Shown: piece by piece, positions 8,562 through 17,563 of the stretch | Layout of the letters: every line of letters starts with the position of its first letter | Position numbering within the stretch: the stretch's first letter is position 1 | DNA from: Pseudogemmobacter hezensis | GTDB lineage: Bacteria; Pseudomonadota; Alphaproteobacteria; Rhodobacterales; Rhodobacteraceae | NCBI RefSeq assembly: GCF_013155295.1 | Contig: NZ_JABJXT010000006.1 | Span: forward strand, 62,001 to 126,000 | Direction: 5' to 3' | Length of the DNA: 64,000 nucleotides | The notes under the pieces: model-generated | What the model was told of the DNA's origin: nothing | What the model saw: the letters and a program-made list of their open reading frames with translations, nothing else | Databases searched by the model: none | Made by a program: the position numbers and the translations under genes

Positions 8562-9986
8562 TCAGCCTGCCTTCTGGCCGCCGACCGTCAGGCCGCCAAT
8601 CATCAGCGTCGGCTGGCCGACGCCCACCGGCACCCATTGGCCTGCCTTGCCGCAATTGCCGATACCGGGGTCAAGCTTCAGGTCATTGCCGATGGCGCGG
8701 ATGCCTTTCAGCGCGGTCGCGCCGTCGCCGATCAGCGTCGCACCCCGGAGCGCCTCGCCGACCTGGCCGTTGCGGACGCGGTAGGCCTCGGTGCAGGAGA
8801 AGACGAATTTGCCCGAGGTGATATCCACCTGGCCGCCGCCAAAGCCCACTGCCCAGATGCCGTCTTTCAGATCGGCCAGAATGGCGGCCGGATCATCCTG
8901 GCCCGCCAGCATATAGGTATTTGTCATACGCGGCATCGGGATATGGGCAAAGCTTTCGCGCCGGCCGTTGCCGGTGGGCTGAACCCCCATCAGCCGCGCA
9001 TTCTGGCGGTCCTGCATATAGCCCACCAGGATCCCGTCCTCGATCAGCACATTCTTCCCCGAGGGCGTGCCCTCATCATCGAATGTCAGCGAGCCGCGCC
9101 GATCCGGCAGCGTGCCGTCATCCAGCACCGTCACCCCTTTAGAGGCGATCTGCTGCCCCATCAGCCCCGCAAAGGCCGAGGTTTTCTTGCGGTTGAAATC
9201 GCCCTCCAGCCCATGGCCGATGGCCTCATGCAGCAAGATCCCCGGCCAGCCCGGGCCCAGCACCACATCCATCATGCCCGCAGGCGCGGGCACGGCGGTC
9301 AGGTTGACGCGGGCGATGCGGATCGCCTCAAGGATCGCGGCTTTCCAATTGGCCGGATCCAGCAGTTCGGCCAGCCCATGCCGACCGCCGCCGCCATGAC
9401 TGCCGCTTTCACGCCGCCCGTTTTCCTCAAGAATCACCGAGACATTCATCCGCGCCATCGGCCGGATGTCTGAGAAGCGCAGCCCCTCGGGGCGCAGGAT
9501 TTCAACCTCTTGCAGGCTGGCCGAAAGCGAGGCCGAGACCTGGACCACGCGGGGATCCTGCTCGCGGGCGAAAGCGTCGATCTCTTTCAGGATGTCGATT
9601 TTTCCGGCGAAAGAGGTGTCTTCCAGCGGGTCAATGGCGCTGTAAAGGTGGTGGTTGGTGCCCGCAGGCGGCGCGGCCAGCACACCGCCGCCATCGCCCA
9701 CCGCCAGCCGGGCCGTGCCGACCGCGCGGCGCAGCGCCTGTTCCGAGATTTCGGTCGAATGGGCATAGCCTGCCACCTCGCCGCGCACGGCGCGCAGGCC
9801 GAAGCCCTCGCTTGCGTCATAGCTTGCATTGCGGATGCGGCCATCATCGAGCACGAGGCTTTCACCGCGCCGCCGTTCAAGGAACAGCTCGCCATCATCG
9901 GCGCCCTTTACGGCCTCGCGCAGGGTGGCAAGCGCGGTGGCTTCGTCGATTTTATCCTCAAAGGGGCGAAAGGGGGCTGTGCTCAT
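8562..9986 (-). CDS. tldD: Metalloprotease TldD
   Basis: 474 residues, standard length for TldD. The protein shows the family's zinc-site motif HEAIGHGLEGD (HExxxH type) near residue 250, the C-terminal GGG-rich core (VGFGGGQVDITSGKFVFSC), and the closing GNDLKLDPGIGNCGKAGQWVPVG. TldD forms a heterodimer with TldE/PmbA and cleaves small unfolded peptides, including modified natural-product precursors and the CcdA antitoxin in E. coli. The partner gene is not in the window. An SD-like AAGGACAG precedes ATG 9986. It is divergent from ctaC with a possible FnrL-type site between them. Confidence 0.96.
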   Translation of the reverse strand: MSTAPFRPFEDKIDEATALATLREAVKGADDGELFLERRRGESLVLDDGRIRNASYDASEGFGLRAVRGEVAGYAHSTEISEQALRRAVGTARLAVGDGGGVLAAPPAGTNHHLYSAIDPLEDTSFAGKIDILKEIDAFAREQDPRVVQVSASLSASLQEVEILRPEGLRFSDIRPMARMNVSVILEENGRRESGSHGGGGRHGLAELLDPANWKAAILEAIRIARVNLTAVPAPAGMMDVVLGPGWPGILLHEAIGHGLEGDFNRKKTSAFAGLMGQQIASKGVTVLDDGTLPDRRGSLTFDDEGTPSGKNVLIEDGILVGYMQDRQNARLMGVQPTGNGRRESFAHIPMPRMTNTYMLAGQDDPAAILADLKDGIWAVGFGGGQVDITSGKFVFSCTEAYRVRNGQVGEALRGATLIGDGATALKGIRAIGNDLKLDPGIGNCGKAGQWVPVGVGQPTLMIGGLTVGGQKAG

Positions 9987-9997
9987 AGGGTCTGTCC

Positions 9998-10011
9998 TTG
10001 ATTCAGGTCAA
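9998..10011. promoter_or_regulatory. Possible FnrL/CRP-family operator
   Basis: TTGATTCAGGTCAA fits TTGAT-N4-ATCAA with one mismatch. It lies in the divergent region between tldD and ctaC, 12 bp from the tldD start and about 160 bp upstream of ctaC, overlapping the tldD ribosome site. FnrL regulates respiratory genes in Rhodobacter; binding here is inference only. Confidence 0.3.
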
Positions 10012-10170
10012 CCATGCCGGGCTGCGACATAATGGTTTCTCTTGTCGTCTTGCGCCCAATATGGTTTGAACGACAGCGGAAACAATGGGATTCCTCTCCG
10101 GATCGTGATTGGTCGGGCAGAGAGCCCTCAAGGCAGCGGCAACAGGCCGCACCCAGAAGCGGGACGAAAC

Positions 10171-11085
10171 ATGCGTGTGATGACCACTCTGAAGGGCGCA
10201 GCCCTTGCAGGTTTTGCGGCACTGACCTCTGGGTCGGCCATGGCACAAACTCTTGAGATCATTGGGCAACCTCATGACAGGGGGGTGAATTTCCAGACGG
10301 CTGCGACCGAGCTGGCCCATGACAAGCACTTCCTCGACAATATGGTGCTTTGGATCATCGGTGTCGTTACACTCTTTGTTGTTCTGCTGCTGCTGGTGGT
10401 GATCCTGCGCTTCAACAGCCGCTCGAATCCGGTGCCGCGCAAGTTCACCCATAACACGCCGCTGGAAATCGCATGGACCATCGTGCCGATCGTCATCCTG
10501 ATCTTTATCGGGGTCTATTCGCTGCCGACGCTGGTCAAACAGCAGACCTTCCCGGCGGGTGATGTGGTGATCAAGGTCACCGGAAACCAGTGGTACTGGA
10601 CCTATGAATATCCCCAGGTCAATGATGGCGAAGGCGGCGATCCGCTGCAATTCGACAGCTATATGATCGGCGGCACCAACTGGGGCGGCAACTCGACGCT
10701 GACCGCCGCGACCGAAAAGGGTCTGGTTGATGCAGGCTATGACAAAGAGCATTTCCTGCTGGCCACCGACACCGCAATGGTGGTTCCGGTCAACAAAAAG
10801 ATCCTGCTGCAGATCACCGGCGCTGACGTGATCCACTCCTGGACCATCCCGGCTTTCGCTGTGAAGCAGGATGCGGTGCCTGGTCGCATGGCGCTGGCCT
10901 GGTTCGAGGCCGAGAAAGAAGGCATCTATTTCGGCCAGTGTTCAGAGCTTTGCGGCAAGGATCACGCCTATATGCCGATCACGGTCAAGGTTGTCTCGCA
11001 GGCTGACTATGACGCCTGGACCCGGCAAGCGCTCGATGGTGACGTTGTCCTCAAGCATACTGCCGTGGTTGCTGCGGCGAACTGA
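10171..11085 (+). CDS. ctaC: Cytochrome c oxidase subunit II (aa3 type)
   Basis: 304 residues from ATG 10171 (preceded by GGGACGA); the open frame to 10042 lacks a start like this. A signal peptide ends at SAMA-QTLEI. Two transmembrane helices follow (MVLWIIGVVTLFVVLLLLVV and TIVPIVILIFIGVYSL). The periplasmic cupredoxin domain carries the CuA ligands in GQCSELCGKDHAYMPI plus an upstream His (VIHSWTIPAF), and QWYWTYEYP is the conserved aromatic electron entry segment. It receives electrons from cytochrome c. It begins a cluster with ctaB, ctaG and ctaE; subunit I is not in the window. Confidence 0.96.
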   Translation: MRVMTTLKGAALAGFAALTSGSAMAQTLEIIGQPHDRGVNFQTAATELAHDKHFLDNMVLWIIGVVTLFVVLLLLVVILRFNSRSNPVPRKFTHNTPLEIAWTIVPIVILIFIGVYSLPTLVKQQTFPAGDVVIKVTGNQWYWTYEYPQVNDGEGGDPLQFDSYMIGGTNWGGNSTLTAATEKGLVDAGYDKEHFLLATDTAMVVPVNKKILLQITGADVIHSWTIPAFAVKQDAVPGRMALAWFEAEKEGIYFGQCSELCGKDHAYMPITVKVVSQADYDAWTRQALDGDVVLKHTAVVAAAN

Positions 11086-11156
11086 GGCAAGGGAACCCAG
11101 GGCAGGGACCGGGCCAGTCAGGTGCGGTCTTTTGCACAAGGTGAAGGTGGGATGAA

Positions 11157-12101
11157 ATGAGCAATACCGGCTCATATGAGCGTTCGGCAAACGATCCCGG
11201 CGAGGGCAGCTTTGGCGATTACGTGCAGCTGCTGAAGCCGCGCGTGATGTCGCTGGTGGTGTTTACCGCCATGGTCGGGCTGCTGGTTGCGCCTGTCCAC
11301 CTACATCCGGTCGAGGCTTTTTCGGCCATTCTCTTCATCGCGCTTGGGGCAGGGGCCTCGGGGGCGCTGAATATGTGGTGGGATGCTGATATCGACGCGG
11401 TGATGCGCCGCACCCAGGGCCGCCCGGTTCCCACCGGCCGCATTGCGCCCGGCGAGGCGCTTGGCCTTGGACTGGCGCTCTCGGGGCTTTCGGTGCTGAT
11501 GCTGGGGCTTTCGACCAACTGGCTGGCGGCGGGGCTGCTGGCTTTCACCATCTTCTTCTATGCCGTCATCTATACGATGTGGCTGAAACGCTGGACGCCG
11601 CAGAATATTGTGATCGGCGGCGCGGCTGGTGCCTTCCCGCCGATGATCGGCTGGGTGGCGGCGACGGGCTCGGTCGGGCTTGAGGCTGTGCTGATGTTCG
11701 CGCTGATCTTCATGTGGACGCCGCCGCATTTCTGGGCGCTGGCGCTGTTTATCAACAGCGATTACTCCAAAGCCAAAGTGCCGATGCTGACGGTGACCCA
11801 TGGCAAGAAATCGACCCGCGCCCATATCATCATCTACACGCTTTTGCTGATCCCGGTGCCGCTCTGGGCGGCGATGACCTCAATCGGCGGGCCGATCTCG
11901 CTGGTGACGGCGCTGGTGCTGAACGCGATCTTCCTGGCAGGCGCCGTGATGATCTGGCGCCGCGATGAGACCATGGCCGAGGCCGATGGCTACCGCGTCG
12001 AGAAACGCTTCTTCGCCTTCTCGATCCTCTATCTTTTCCTGCATTTCGGCGCTTTCCTTGCCGAAGCCGCATTGCGCCCCTACGGGCTGGGAGGCTGGTG
12101 A
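11157..12101 (+). CDS. ctaB: Protoheme IX farnesyltransferase (heme O synthase)
   Basis: 314 residues, typical length. It converts heme B to heme O, the first step toward the heme A of cytochrome aa3. UbiA-superfamily features are visible: the first Asp-rich motif NMWWDADIDAVMRRT near residue 80, the YTMWLKRWTPQNIVIGGAAGA signature, and IFMWTPPHFWALAL. About eight to nine transmembrane helices are predicted. The start ATG 11157 follows GGTGGGATGAA. Its stop overlaps the next start as TGATG, so translation of the small downstream protein is likely coupled. Confidence 0.96.
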   Translation: MSNTGSYERSANDPGEGSFGDYVQLLKPRVMSLVVFTAMVGLLVAPVHLHPVEAFSAILFIALGAGASGALNMWWDADIDAVMRRTQGRPVPTGRIAPGEALGLGLALSGLSVLMLGLSTNWLAAGLLAFTIFFYAVIYTMWLKRWTPQNIVIGGAAGAFPPMIGWVAATGSVGLEAVLMFALIFMWTPPHFWALALFINSDYSKAKVPMLTVTHGKKSTRAHIIIYTLLLIPVPLWAAMTSIGGPISLVTALVLNAIFLAGAVMIWRRDETMAEADGYRVEKRFFAFSILYLFLHFGAFLAEAALRPYGLGGW

Positions 12102-12337
12102 TGGCGCTGCAACCAACGCATGAGCTGCACAGGCGCCGCCTTGGCCGCAATGTCGGCGTGGCCGGGCTGCTTCTGGCCTTTGTCGCGCTGGTTTTCGCGC
12201 TTACGGTGGTGAAAATCCAGCGGGGCGAGCCGATCCAGGGTTTTGACCACACCGCCGAGCAGCCGCGTGTCGGCCCTGCCGCATTGCCCACCAATTCGTC
12301 CCCAAATTCGCACCCGGGGCCGGAGGCCACGCCATGA
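12101..12337 (+). CDS. Small single-span membrane protein, CoxF-like
   Basis: 78 residues, starting at ATG 12101 within the ctaB stop and ending in an ATGA overlap with ctaG. One transmembrane helix (VGVAGLLLAFVALVFALTVVKI) separates a basic N-terminus (HELHRRRLGRN) from a Pro-rich periplasmic tail with a conserved-looking FDHT segment. Small proteins in this position of alphaproteobacterial ctaB-ctaG clusters have been called CoxF and are assumed to help oxidase assembly. That role here is inferred from position only. Confidence 0.75.
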   Translation: MALQPTHELHRRRLGRNVGVAGLLLAFVALVFALTVVKIQRGEPIQGFDHTAEQPRVGPAALPTNSSPNSHPGPEATP

Positions 12338-12927
12338 GCAGCCGTCAGTCGCTGAAAAAGCAGAAACAAACGGCGCTCGCGCTGGCCGCAGTTGTTCCGG
12401 TCATGCTGGGCCTTTCCTTCGCGGCGGTGCCTTTTTACGACTGGTTCTGCCGGGTAACGGGCTTTGGCGGCACCACGGGTGTCGCGGCTGAGGCCTCAAC
12501 CACTGAGATCGACCGCGAGATCACCATCCGCTTTGACGCCTCAAAGGCGGCGGGCATGCCCTGGGATTTCCGCCCCGAGCTGACCGAGATGAAGATCAAA
12601 ATCGGCGGCAATGGCCTGGCCTTCTATGAGGCCTATAACCCGCTTGATGTGCCGACCGCCGGCACCGCCAGCTATAATGTCGCGCCCAGCACTGCGGGCG
12701 GCTATTTCGTCAAGGTGCATTGCTTCTGCTTCGATCAGCAGGTGCTGCAGCCCGGCGAGCGGGTGATGATGCCGGTCAGCTTTTACGTCGACCCCTCGAT
12801 CATGGATGATCCCGAGGGCCGCGTTCTGAAAGAGATCACGCTTAGCTATACTTTCCACAGCACGCCTTTGCCCGAGGGCTTTGCGGCTGAGGTTGCCCCC
12901 GCCACCACGGCGGTTTCGGCGAACTGA
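12334..12927 (+). CDS. ctaG: Cytochrome c oxidase assembly protein Cox11/CtaG
   Basis: 197 residues. Cox11 is a membrane-anchored periplasmic copper chaperone that delivers copper to the CuB site of subunit I. A single N-terminal helix (LALAAVVPVMLGLSFAAVPFYDWFCRVTG) contains the conserved FYDWFCR stretch, followed by an immunoglobulin-like domain holding the copper-binding VHCFCFDQQ motif near residue 128. The PVSFYVDP and ITLSYTF strands are also family hallmarks. The start ATG overlaps the previous stop (ATGA). It sits between the CoxF-like gene and ctaE. Confidence 0.96.
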   Translation: MSSRQSLKKQKQTALALAAVVPVMLGLSFAAVPFYDWFCRVTGFGGTTGVAAEASTTEIDREITIRFDASKAAGMPWDFRPELTEMKIKIGGNGLAFYEAYNPLDVPTAGTASYNVAPSTAGGYFVKVHCFCFDQQVLQPGERVMMPVSFYVDPSIMDDPEGRVLKEITLSYTFHSTPLPEGFAAEVAPATTAVSAN

Positions 12928-12983
12928 ATTAACGGAACTGAAAGAACACGCCTGTTAAGGGCTACGAGGGACGGAGACTGGCC

Positions 12984-13850
12984 ATGGCCCACGCAAAGAA
13001 CCACGACTATCATATTCTGCCAGCCTCGATCTGGCCCTTCCTGCTGTCTGTCGGCGCCTTTGTCATGGCCTTCGGCGGTGTGCTCTGGCGCAGCACGAAG
13101 ATTGACACCTCGCCCTCGGGCTCCTGGATCGAGCAGACGGCCGGGCATCAGCCCTGGGTGTTCCTGATCGGCCTCGCGCTGGTGCTTTACTGCATGTTCG
13201 GCTGGTTCTCGGATATGACCCATGAGGGGCAGACCGGCGATCACACCCCGGTTGTCCGCATCGGTCTGCGCTATGGCATGATCCTTTTCATCATGTCCGA
13301 GGTGATGTTCTTCGCGGCCTGGTTCTGGGCCTTCTTCAAGATCCGCATGTATCCGATGACCGAGGGGTCCCCCTGGGTTGACGGCAGCTGGCCGCCCGCC
13401 GGGATCGAGACCTTTGATCCCTGGCACCTGCCCTTCATCAACACGCTGATCCTGCTGCTTTCGGGCTGTGCGGTGACTTGGGCCCACCACGCGCTGGCGC
13501 ATGAGAACAACCGCAAAGACATGATCAACGGTCTGATCATCGGCGTGTCGCTGGGGGTGATCTTCACCTTCCTGCAGGCCTATGAATACAGCCACGCGGC
13601 CTTTGGCTTTGCCAATAACGCAGCGGGCGAGCCCTCGGTCTATGGCGGCGTCTTCTATATGGCGACCGGCTTCCACGGCTTCCACGTGATCATGGGCACC
13701 ATCATGCTGCTGGTCTGCCTGCTGCGTGCGCTGAAGGGCCATTTCACCCAGGAAGCCCATGTCGGCTTTGAGGCTGCGGCCTGGTACTGGCACTTCGTTG
13801 ACGTGGTCTGGCTGTTCCTCTTTGCCGTGATCTATATCTGGGGCCAGTAA
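12984..13850 (+). CDS. ctaE: Cytochrome c oxidase subunit III
   Basis: 288 residues, with seven predicted transmembrane helices as expected for the seven-helix form. It is the lipid-binding core subunit that stabilises the proton uptake side of aa3 oxidase. Family segments visible: [15 protein letters not shown] at the N-terminus, [14 protein letters not shown] with the conserved Glu in helix [30 protein letters not shown], and [19 protein letters not shown] at the C-terminus. The preceding GGGACGGAGACTGGCC supplies the ribosome site. A strong terminator follows, ending the ctaCBGE cluster. Confidence 0.97.
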   Translation: MAHAKNHDYHILPASIWPFLLSVGAFVMAFGGVLWRSTKIDTSPSGSWIEQTAGHQPWVFLIGLALVLYCMFGWFSDMTHEGQTGDHTPVVRIGLRYGMILFIMSEVMFFAAWFWAFFKIRMYPMTEGSPWVDGSWPPAGIETFDPWHLPFINTLILLLSGCAVTWAHHALAHENNRKDMINGLIIGVSLGVIFTFLQAYEYSHAAFGFANNAAGEPSVYGGVFYMATGFHGFHVIMGTIMLLVCLLRALKGHFTQEAHVGFEAAAWYWHFVDVVWLFLFAVIYIWGQ

Positions 13851-13872
13851 GCGCCTTTGACACCCTGAGCTG

Positions 13873-13895
13873 CGGGCCCCAATGGGGCCCGTTTT
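13873..13895 (+). terminator. Rho-independent terminator of the cta cluster
   Basis: An 8-bp G+C stem (CGGGCCCC at 13873-13880, GGGGCCCG at 13884-13891) with a three-base loop and TTTT follows ctaE by 22 bp. Confidence 0.85.
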
Positions 13896-13947
13896 GCCAT
13901 TGAAAGCGGCCTGCGTTAAACAGATGGCCCAGTTGCCCCCCTGGGCC

Positions 13948-14003
13948 GTCACCAGAGGGCGGTCACCACAGGGCGGTCACCACAGGTCCGTCACCATTGG
14001 CCT
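13948..14003. repeat. 14-bp tandem repeat, four degenerate copies
   Basis: Units like GTCACCACAGGGCG start at 13948, 13962, 13976 and 13990, with a fifth partial copy after them. They lie between the ctaE terminator and surf1. Confidence 0.7.
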
Positions 14004-14080
14004 TCACCACACGGGGCCGGCAGTCTGGCGGCTGGTTCTTTGGCCCTCTCTTCCGCCCCTTCATCCATTAAGAGACTCTG

Positions 14081-14746
14081 ATGCGGCAAATTCTTTTCGC
14101 CATTGTGATCGGCCTTTGCGGCACCGGATACCTGATGCGGCTGGGCTTTTGGCAGCTGGAGCGGCTGGAATGGAAAGAGGGGCTGATCGCCGCCGCTGAT
14201 CAGATGATCACATCCCCTGCCGTTCCGCTGCCGCCGAACCCCGACCCGGAAAAGGACCGCTACCGCCCCGTCACCGTCAGCGGCCGCTTCACGGACGCCG
14301 AGGCCCATGTCCTGACCTCAACCCGCGAGCAGGGGCCAGGCTTTCTGATCATCACCGCCTTTGAAACCGATGACGGGCGCCGCATTCTGGTTGATCGCGG
14401 CTATGTCCGCGAAACCGCCCGCAATACCCCGCGCCCCGGCCATCCGGCCAGCGTTACAGGCAATCTGAACTGGCCCGATGATGTGACCTCATCCACGCCC
14501 GCGCCCGATATCGCCGCCAATATGTGGTTTGGCCGCGATGTGACCGCGATGGCCGCACAGCTGCAGACCGAGCCGGTGATGGTGATCGCCCGCGAGGATA
14601 CCGGCGACGGCATCACCGCCCAGCCCGCGACGGCGGCTTTTCGCAACGATCATCTGGGCTATTCGGTCACCTGGTTCGGTCTGGCCCTTGTCTGGGCAGG
14701 GATGACAATCTACTGGCTCTGGCGTATCAGGACGCGCAGGGTCTGA
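14081..14746 (+). CDS. SURF1 family protein
   Basis: 221 residues with the SURF1 architecture: an N-terminal membrane helix (LFAIVIGLCGTGYLMRLGFWQLERLEWK, containing the conserved GxWQxxRxxxK pattern), a periplasmic domain with RYRPVTVSGRF and GPGFLIITAFETDDGRRILVDRGYV, and a C-terminal helix (HLGYSVTWFGLALVWAGMTIYWLW). SURF1 proteins assist heme A insertion into cytochrome oxidase subunit I; Paracoccus denitrificans has two variants serving different oxidases. Position after ctaE suggests service to the aa3 oxidase. thrC follows 12 bp later. Confidence 0.94.
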   Translation: MRQILFAIVIGLCGTGYLMRLGFWQLERLEWKEGLIAAADQMITSPAVPLPPNPDPEKDRYRPVTVSGRFTDAEAHVLTSTREQGPGFLIITAFETDDGRRILVDRGYVRETARNTPRPGHPASVTGNLNWPDDVTSSTPAPDIAANMWFGRDVTAMAAQLQTEPVMVIAREDTGDGITAQPATAAFRNDHLGYSVTWFGLALVWAGMTIYWLWRIRTRRV

Positions 14747-14758
14747 AGGACGGAAATC

Positions 14759-16150
14759 ATGCGATATATTTCGACACGCGGCCAGGCGCCGGTCTTGGGT
14801 TTCGGCGAAGCGATGATGACGGGGCTTGCCCGTGACGGCGGCCTTTACGTCCCCGAAACGGTGCCCGAATTCACGAAAGATCAGATCGCCGCGCTGCGCG
14901 GCCTGTCCTATGAAGAGCTGGCCTTCCGGGTGATGAAGCCCTTTATCGGCGATTTCTTTGCCGATGAAGAGTTTCGCGGGCTGATCGCAAAGGCCTATCA
15001 GGGCTTTGGCCATATCGCGCGGGCGCCGCTGGTGCAGCTGGGGCCGGATCACTTCCTGATGGAGCTGTTCCACGGCCCGACGCTTGCCTTCAAAGATTTT
15101 GCCATGCAGATCATCGGCCAGATGATGCAGGCAGCGCTGGCCAAAACCGGCGAGCGGATCACCATCGTCGGCGCGACCTCGGGCGATACCGGCTCGGCCG
15201 CGATCGAGGCCTTCCGGGGCCTTTCCAATGTCGATGTCTTCATTCTGTTCCCGCATGGCCGCGTCTCGGATGTGCAGCGCCGCCAGATGACGACGCCAGT
15301 CGAGGCCAATGTCCACGCCCTGGCGATTGAGGGCGATTTCGATGACGCCCAGGCCCGCCTGAAAGACATGTTCAACGATTTTGAGTTCCGCGACGGGGTG
15401 CGTCTTGCCGGGGTGAACTCGATCAACTGGGCGCGGGTTCTGGCGCAGGTTGTCTATTTCTTCCACGCAGGGCTGTCGGTCGGCGCGCCCGACCGCGCGG
15501 TTTCCTTCACTGTGCCCACCGGGAATTTCGGTGATATTTTCGCAGGTTACATCGCCAAGCGCATGGGCCTGCCGATTGACCGCCTGGTGATCGCCACCAA
15601 CCAGAATGACATTCTCGACCGGGCGCTGAAAACCGGCGAATATCGCACCACGGGCGTTGATCCCTCGATCAGCCCCTCGATGGATATCCAGGTCTCATCG
15701 AATTTCGAGCGGGCGCTTTTTGATGCGCTTGGCCGTGACGGGGCGGCGGTGCAGGCACTGATGGACGGGCTGAAACAGTCGGGCGGCTTTACGATCCCCG
15801 AACCCGCCCTGTCGCGCCTGCGTGAAACCTTCCTCTCGGGCCGCGCCTCAGAGGAAGAGACGCTTGCGGCCATCGCCGACGAATACCGCCTGACGGGCGA
15901 GCTGTTGTGCCCGCATTCCGCCGTGGCGGTGAAGGTGGCCAAAGAGCAGGCGGGCCAGGGCATGATGGTGACGCTTGCGACCGCGCATCCGGCGAAATTC
16001 CCTGATGCGGTGGAACGCGCCAGCGGTATCCGCCCCGATCTGCCGGCGCGGATGGCGGATCTTTTCTCACGGGACGAACGTGTGACCCGCGTTCCGAACG
16101 ACTTGGCGGCCCTGAAAACGCTGGTGCGTGAGCGGCTGGCCGGCAAGTAA
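14759..16150 (+). CDS. thrC: Threonine synthase
   Basis: 463 residues. A cytoplasmic PLP enzyme converting O-phosphohomoserine to threonine. The N-terminus MRYISTRGQAPVLGFGEAMMTGLARDGGLYVP is diagnostic of the long bacterial/fungal class. The PLP lysine is in LAFKDFAMQ near residue 112; the phosphate-binding GATSGDTGSAA and the VPTGNFGD loop are intact. It closely follows surf1, a gene order common in Rhodobacteraceae, and is followed by the M16 peptidase. Confidence 0.97.
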   Translation: MRYISTRGQAPVLGFGEAMMTGLARDGGLYVPETVPEFTKDQIAALRGLSYEELAFRVMKPFIGDFFADEEFRGLIAKAYQGFGHIARAPLVQLGPDHFLMELFHGPTLAFKDFAMQIIGQMMQAALAKTGERITIVGATSGDTGSAAIEAFRGLSNVDVFILFPHGRVSDVQRRQMTTPVEANVHALAIEGDFDDAQARLKDMFNDFEFRDGVRLAGVNSINWARVLAQVVYFFHAGLSVGAPDRAVSFTVPTGNFGDIFAGYIAKRMGLPIDRLVIATNQNDILDRALKTGEYRTTGVDPSISPSMDIQVSSNFERALFDALGRDGAAVQALMDGLKQSGGFTIPEPALSRLRETFLSGRASEEETLAAIADEYRLTGELLCPHSAVAVKVAKEQAGQGMMVTLATAHPAKFPDAVERASGIRPDLPARMADLFSRDERVTRVPNDLAALKTLVRERLAGK

Positions 16151-16303
16151 CCCGTTGCGGCTGGCGCGGGCAACGCTGCGCGCCAGTCCCTTCGTCAGGT
16201 GGCAGCCCGGCGAGACAGGCTCCGGTCGCAAATCACACTCTTTCGCCTGTCCGTCGCCGGATGTATGAGGCAGGGATCACCGTTTCTGTCGCCGGAGCAG
16301 GAT

Positions 16304-17563
16304 TTGACCGTTCAGATACATACTCTCGCCAATGGTTTCCGCATTGTCATCGAAACCATGCCCGCTTTCAAATCGGCCTCGATCGGGATCTGGGTCGGTG
16401 TTGGCGGGCGGCATGAGGCGCTGGCCGAGAATGGCGTGGCGCATTTTCTGGAACATATGGCATTTAAAGGCACGCCCCGGCGCAGCGCTCTGCAGATCGC
16501 CGAAGAGATCGAGGATGTCGGCGGCTATATCAACGCCTATACCTCGCGTGAGATGACCGCCTATTACGCGCGCTGCCTGTCGGTTGATGTGCCGCGGGCG
16601 CTGGACGTGATCGCCGATATCGTGCTGAACCCCGTATTCAGCCCTGAAGATATCGAGACAGAGCGCCATGTGATCTTGCAGGAAATCGGGCAGTCGAATG
16701 ACACGCCCGATGATATCATCTTCGACTGGCTGCATGAGGCCAGCTATCCGGGCCAGGCCTTTGGCCGCACCATCCTTGGCCCCGAAGAGCGAGTCGCGGC
16801 CTTCGGGCGCGACGATTTTCTGGCCTTCGTTGCCCGCCATTACGGCCCCGACCGGATGATCCTTTCGGCGGCTGGCGGGGTGAATGCGGCCGAGATCATC
16901 GCCCAGGCCGAGGCGCTTTTCGGCGGGCTGAAACCCGTGGGCCAACTGACGGCCGAGAAGGCACAGTTCACCGCCGGTGAGCGGCGTGAAGAGAAAGACC
17001 TCGAACAGGCGCATTTCGCGCTGAACCTTGAGGCGCCCTCTTACCGCGATCCCGGCATCTGGGCCTCGCAGGTCTGGACGACGGCGATGGGGGGCGGCAT
17101 GTCCTCGCGTCTGTTCCAGAAGATCCGCGAAGAGCGCGGGCTTTGCTATTCGATCCATGCCCAGCCTGCAGCCTATGAAGACACCGGCCATGTCACCATC
17201 TATGCCGGCACATCTTCTGCCGAGATCGGCGAGCTGGCCGAGCTGACCGTGGCCGAGCTGAAGCGATCAGCCGCAGATATGTCCGAGGCCGAGGTCGCCC
17301 GCGCCCGTGCGCAGCTGACGGCGGGGCTGGTTATGGGCCTGGAAAGTGCCTCGTCGCGCGCCGAGCGCAATGCGCGGCTGCTGGCGATCTGGGGCCGGGT
17401 GCCCGATCTCGATGAGGCGGTGGGCAAGATCGAGGCGGTAACGCTTGTCGACGTGCGCGAGCAGGCGGCGCTGATCCTGACCCGTCCGGCGGCGCTGGCG
17501 GTCTATGGCCCGGTCAGCCGTGCCCCTTCGGTGGCGGCGATCATGGCGGGGATGAAGGCATAA
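16304..17563 (+). CDS. M16 family zinc peptidase (mitochondrial processing peptidase-like)
   Basis: 419 residues from TTG 16304, chosen because GGAG lies six bases upstream and LTVQIHTLANG matches the usual N-terminus; ATG 16265 would add 13 residues. The inverted zinc motif HxxEH appears as HFLEHMAFKGT near residue 47, with the distant Glu ligand in ERHVILQEIGQS. A second M16 half with SSRLFQKIREERGLCYSIHA forms the substrate cavity. Homologues (PepR/MPP-beta-like) process peptides in the cytoplasm or periplasm; no signal peptide is seen. The stop overlaps the next start by one base (TAATG). Confidence 0.92.
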   Translation: MTVQIHTLANGFRIVIETMPAFKSASIGIWVGVGGRHEALAENGVAHFLEHMAFKGTPRRSALQIAEEIEDVGGYINAYTSREMTAYYARCLSVDVPRALDVIADIVLNPVFSPEDIETERHVILQEIGQSNDTPDDIIFDWLHEASYPGQAFGRTILGPEERVAAFGRDDFLAFVARHYGPDRMILSAAGGVNAAEIIAQAEALFGGLKPVGQLTAEKAQFTAGERREEKDLEQAHFALNLEAPSYRDPGIWASQVWTTAMGGGMSSRLFQKIREERGLCYSIHAQPAAYEDTGHVTIYAGTSSAEIGELAELTVAELKRSAADMSEAEVARARAQLTAGLVMGLESASSRAERNARLLAIWGRVPDLDEAVGKIEAVTLVDVREQAALILTRPAALAVYGPVSRAPSVAAIMAGMKA

